A DNA stretch of 64,000 nucleotides from Volvox africanus (lineage: Eukaryota; Chlorophyta; Chlorophyceae; Chlamydomonadales; Volvocaceae): NCBI GenBank assembly GCA_030268105.1, contig BSDZ01000080.1, positions 1 through 64,000 on the forward strand, in the 5' to 3' direction. The position numbers and the translations under genes were made by a program. The notes beneath the pieces were generated by a model. It saw only the letters and a program-made list of their open reading frames with translations, was not told the DNA's origin and did no database searches. This document shows, in pieces, positions 61,659 through 64,000 of the stretch; within the stretch, counting starts at the first letter, position 1, and each line of letters opens with the position of its first letter.

Positions 61659-64000
61659 GTATGTGTTCTGTGTGATCGTATATGTGGTGTGTGTAGCTGT
61701 GTGTCGTGTGTGGTGCCGGGTCGTCTGATTCGTGCCCTGTGTCGTGTGTGTTTTCCTATGTGGTGTGCGGAGCTGTGTGTCGTGTGAAGTACGGGGTTGT
61801 GTGGCTCGTGCCCTGTGTCGTGTGTGTTTTTGTATGAGGTGTGTGGAGCTGTGTGACGTTTGTTGTGCGGGGTCCTGTGGTTCGTGCCCTGTGTCGTGTG
61901 TGGTTTCCTATGTGGTGTGCGGAGCTGTATGTCGTGTGAAGTACGGGGTTGTGTGATTCGTGCCCTGTGTCGTGTGTGTTTTCGTTGTTGGTGTGCTGAG
62001 CTGTGGGTTGTGTGTGCTGCGGGGTCGTGTGGTTCGTGCCCTGTGTCGTGTGTGTTTTCGTATGTGGTGTGTGAGCTGTGTGTCGTGTGTGGTGCGGGGT
62101 CGTGTGGTTCGTGCCCCTTGTTGTGTGCGTTGTCGTATGCGGCATGTGGAGCTGTGTGTCGTGTGTGGTACGGGGTCGTGCGATTCGTGCCCTGTGTCGT
62201 GTGTGTTTTCGTATGTGGTGTGTGGAGCTGTGTGTCGTGTCGTGTGTGGTACGGGGTCGTGCGATTCGTGCCCTGTGTCGTGCGTGTTTTCGTATGTGGT
62301 GTGTGGAGCTGTGTGTCGTGTCGTGTGTGATACGGGGTCGTGCGATTCGTGCCCTGTGTCGTGTGTGTTTTCGTATGTGGTGTGTGGAGCTGTGTGTCGT
62401 GTGTGGTGCGGGGTCGTGTGGTTCGTGCCCTGTGTTGTGTGCGTTGTCGTATGCAGTATGTGGAGCTGTGTGTCGTGTCATGTGTCGTACGGGGTTGTGT
62501 GATTCGTGCCCTGTGTCGTGTGCGTTGTCGTATGTGGTGTGTGGAGCTGTATGTCGTGTGAAGTACGGGGTCGTGTGGTTCGTGCCCTGTGTCGTGTGTG
62601 TTTTCGTATGTGGTGTGTGGAGCTGTGTGTCGTGTGTGGTGCGGGGTCGGGTGGTTCGTGCCCTATGTTGTGTGCGTTGTCGTATGCGGCATGTGGAGCT
62701 GTGTTTCGTGTGTGGTACGGGGTCGTGTGGTTCGTGCCCTGTGTCTTGTGTGTTTTCGTATGTGGTGCGTGGAGCTGTGTGTCGTGTGTGGTGCGGGGTC
62801 ATGTGGTTCGTGCCCTATGTTGTGTGCGTGGTCGTATGCGGTATGTGGACCTGTGTTTCATGTGTGGTACGTGGTCGTGTGGTTCGTGCCCTGTGTCGTG
62901 TGTGTTTTCGTATGTGGTGTGTGGAACCGTGTGTCGTGTGTGGTGCGGGGCCTTTTGGTTTGTGCCCTGTCTCTTGTGTGTTTTCGTATGCGGTGTGTTG
63001 AACCGTGCGTCGTGTGTGGTGCGGGGTCGTGTGGTTCGTGCTCTGTGTTGTGTGCGTTGTCGTATGCGGTATGTGGAGCTGTGTGTCGTGTCGTGTGTGG
63101 TACGGGGTCGTGCGATTCGTGCCCTGTGTCGTGTGTGTTTTCGTATGTGGTGTGTGGAGCTGTATGTCGTGTGAAGTACGGGGTCGTGTGGTTCGTGCCC
63201 TGTGTCGTGTGTGTTTTCGTATGTGGTGTGTGGAGCTGTGTGTCGTGTGTGGTGCGGGGTCGGGTGGTTCGTGCCCTATGTTGTGTGCGTTGTCGTATGC
63301 GGCATGTGGAGCTGTGTTTCGTGTGTGGTACGGGGTCGTGTGGTTCGTGCCCTGTGTCTTGTGTGTTTTCGTATGTGGTGTGTGGAGCTGTGTGTCGTGT
63401 GTGGTGCGGGGTCATGTGGTTCGTGCCCTGTGTTGTGTGCGTTGTCGTATGCAGTATGTGGAGCTGTGTGTCGTGTCGTGTGTGGTACGGGGTCGTGCGA
63501 TTCGTGCCCTGTGTCGTGTGTGTTTTCGTATGTGGTGTGTGGAGCTGTATGTCGTGTGAAGTACGGGGTCGTGTGGTTCGTGCCCTGTGTCGTGTGTGTT
63601 TTCGTATGTGGTGTGTGGAGCTGTGTGTCGTGTGTGGTGCGGGGTCGTGTGGTTCGTGCCCTATGTTGTGTGCGTGGTCGTATGCGGCATGTGGAGCTGT
63701 GTTTCGTGTGTGGTACGGGGTCGTGTGGTTCGTGCCCTGTGTCTTGTGTGTTTTCGTATGTGGTGTGTGGAGCTGTGTGTCGTGTGTGGTGCGGGGTCAT
63801 GTGGTTCGTGCCCTGTGTTGTGTGCGTTGTCGTATGCGGTATGTGGAGCTGTGTGTCGTGTCGTGTGTGGTACGGGGTCGTGCGATTCGTGCCCTGTGTC
63901 GTGTGTGTTTTCGTATGTGGTGTGTGGAGCTGTATGTCGTGTGAAGTACGGGGTCGTGTGGTTCGTGCCCTGTGTCGTGTGTGTTTTCGTATGTGGTGTG
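61659..64000. repeat. 76-bp GT-rich minisatellite, second copy (cut by window end)
   Basis: Same unit types and order as 10,577-12,918, including the start of the 385-bp higher-order repeat. Long frames in several phases are repeat by-products. Confidence 0.95.

Larger units (their letters stand above)
61008..64000. repeat. Segmental duplication, right copy (partner 9,926-12,918)
   Basis: Near-identical to 9,926-12,918 at offset 51,082 bp. It carries the same TCAAAAGAGTC unit variant, the same junction segment and the same order of minisatellite unit variants. Extends beyond the window. Confidence 0.9.

Overview
The window is eukaryotic nuclear DNA from a repeat-dominated, subtelomere-like region. 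It has GT-AG introns, long satellite and minisatellite arrays, and an internal tract of mixed CCCTAAA/CCCTAAAA telomere repeats. That telomere type is typical of green algae and plants, and the 8-mer is the Chlamydomonas-type repeat. A green alga is my best guess; other TTTAGGG-bearing protists are not excluded. No rRNA, complete tRNA, CRISPR or bacterial operon was seen. Most long open frames here come from tandem repeats whose unit length lets several frames stay open, and they are not genes.

Layout. 1-10,278: array of a ~160-bp satellite (Sat160). 10,279-10,576: short unique junction. 10,577-14,015: ~76-bp GT-rich minisatellite. 14,406-15,699: a 1.3-kb block with exon-like pieces. 15,770-16,364: G-rich minisatellite. 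16,365-18,947: 16-bp minisatellite. 18,977-19,345: a diverged partial copy of the 1.3-kb block. 19,360-21,255: 31-bp minisatellite. 21,256-23,351: AT/TG-rich spacer. 23,410-24,717: second full copy of the 1.3-kb block, bracketed by a ~56-bp direct repeat. 24,975-25,074: interstitial telomere tract, then degenerate repeats and a 28-bp minisatellite. 26,918-30,666: the only convincing protein gene, a multi-exon tyrosine recombinase resembling those of Crypton-type elements. It is followed by a 35-bp-arm hairpin at 30,759-30,840. 31,640-33,196: small Sat160 array fused to a decayed 76-bp minisatellite (to ~33,775). 34,371-42,950: C-rich macrosatellite made of two modules. 43,613-61,360: large Sat160 array. 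61,361-64,000: the junction and 76-bp minisatellite again, nearly identical to 10,279-12,918 at an offset of 51,082 bp.

Interpretation. The order Sat160, then junction, then 76-bp minisatellite occurs twice almost identically and once in decayed form. This suggests large segmental duplication with internal homogenisation. The recombinase gene and the telomere tract lie in the only largely unique stretch (about 24.8-31.6 kb). The recombinase keeps Arg, Lys, Arg and the Tyr nucleophile at the expected spacing, but has Gln and Asn where His is usual. A homopolymer frameshift separates it from an apparently intended acidic tail. It is probably a mobile-element gene, active or recently decayed.
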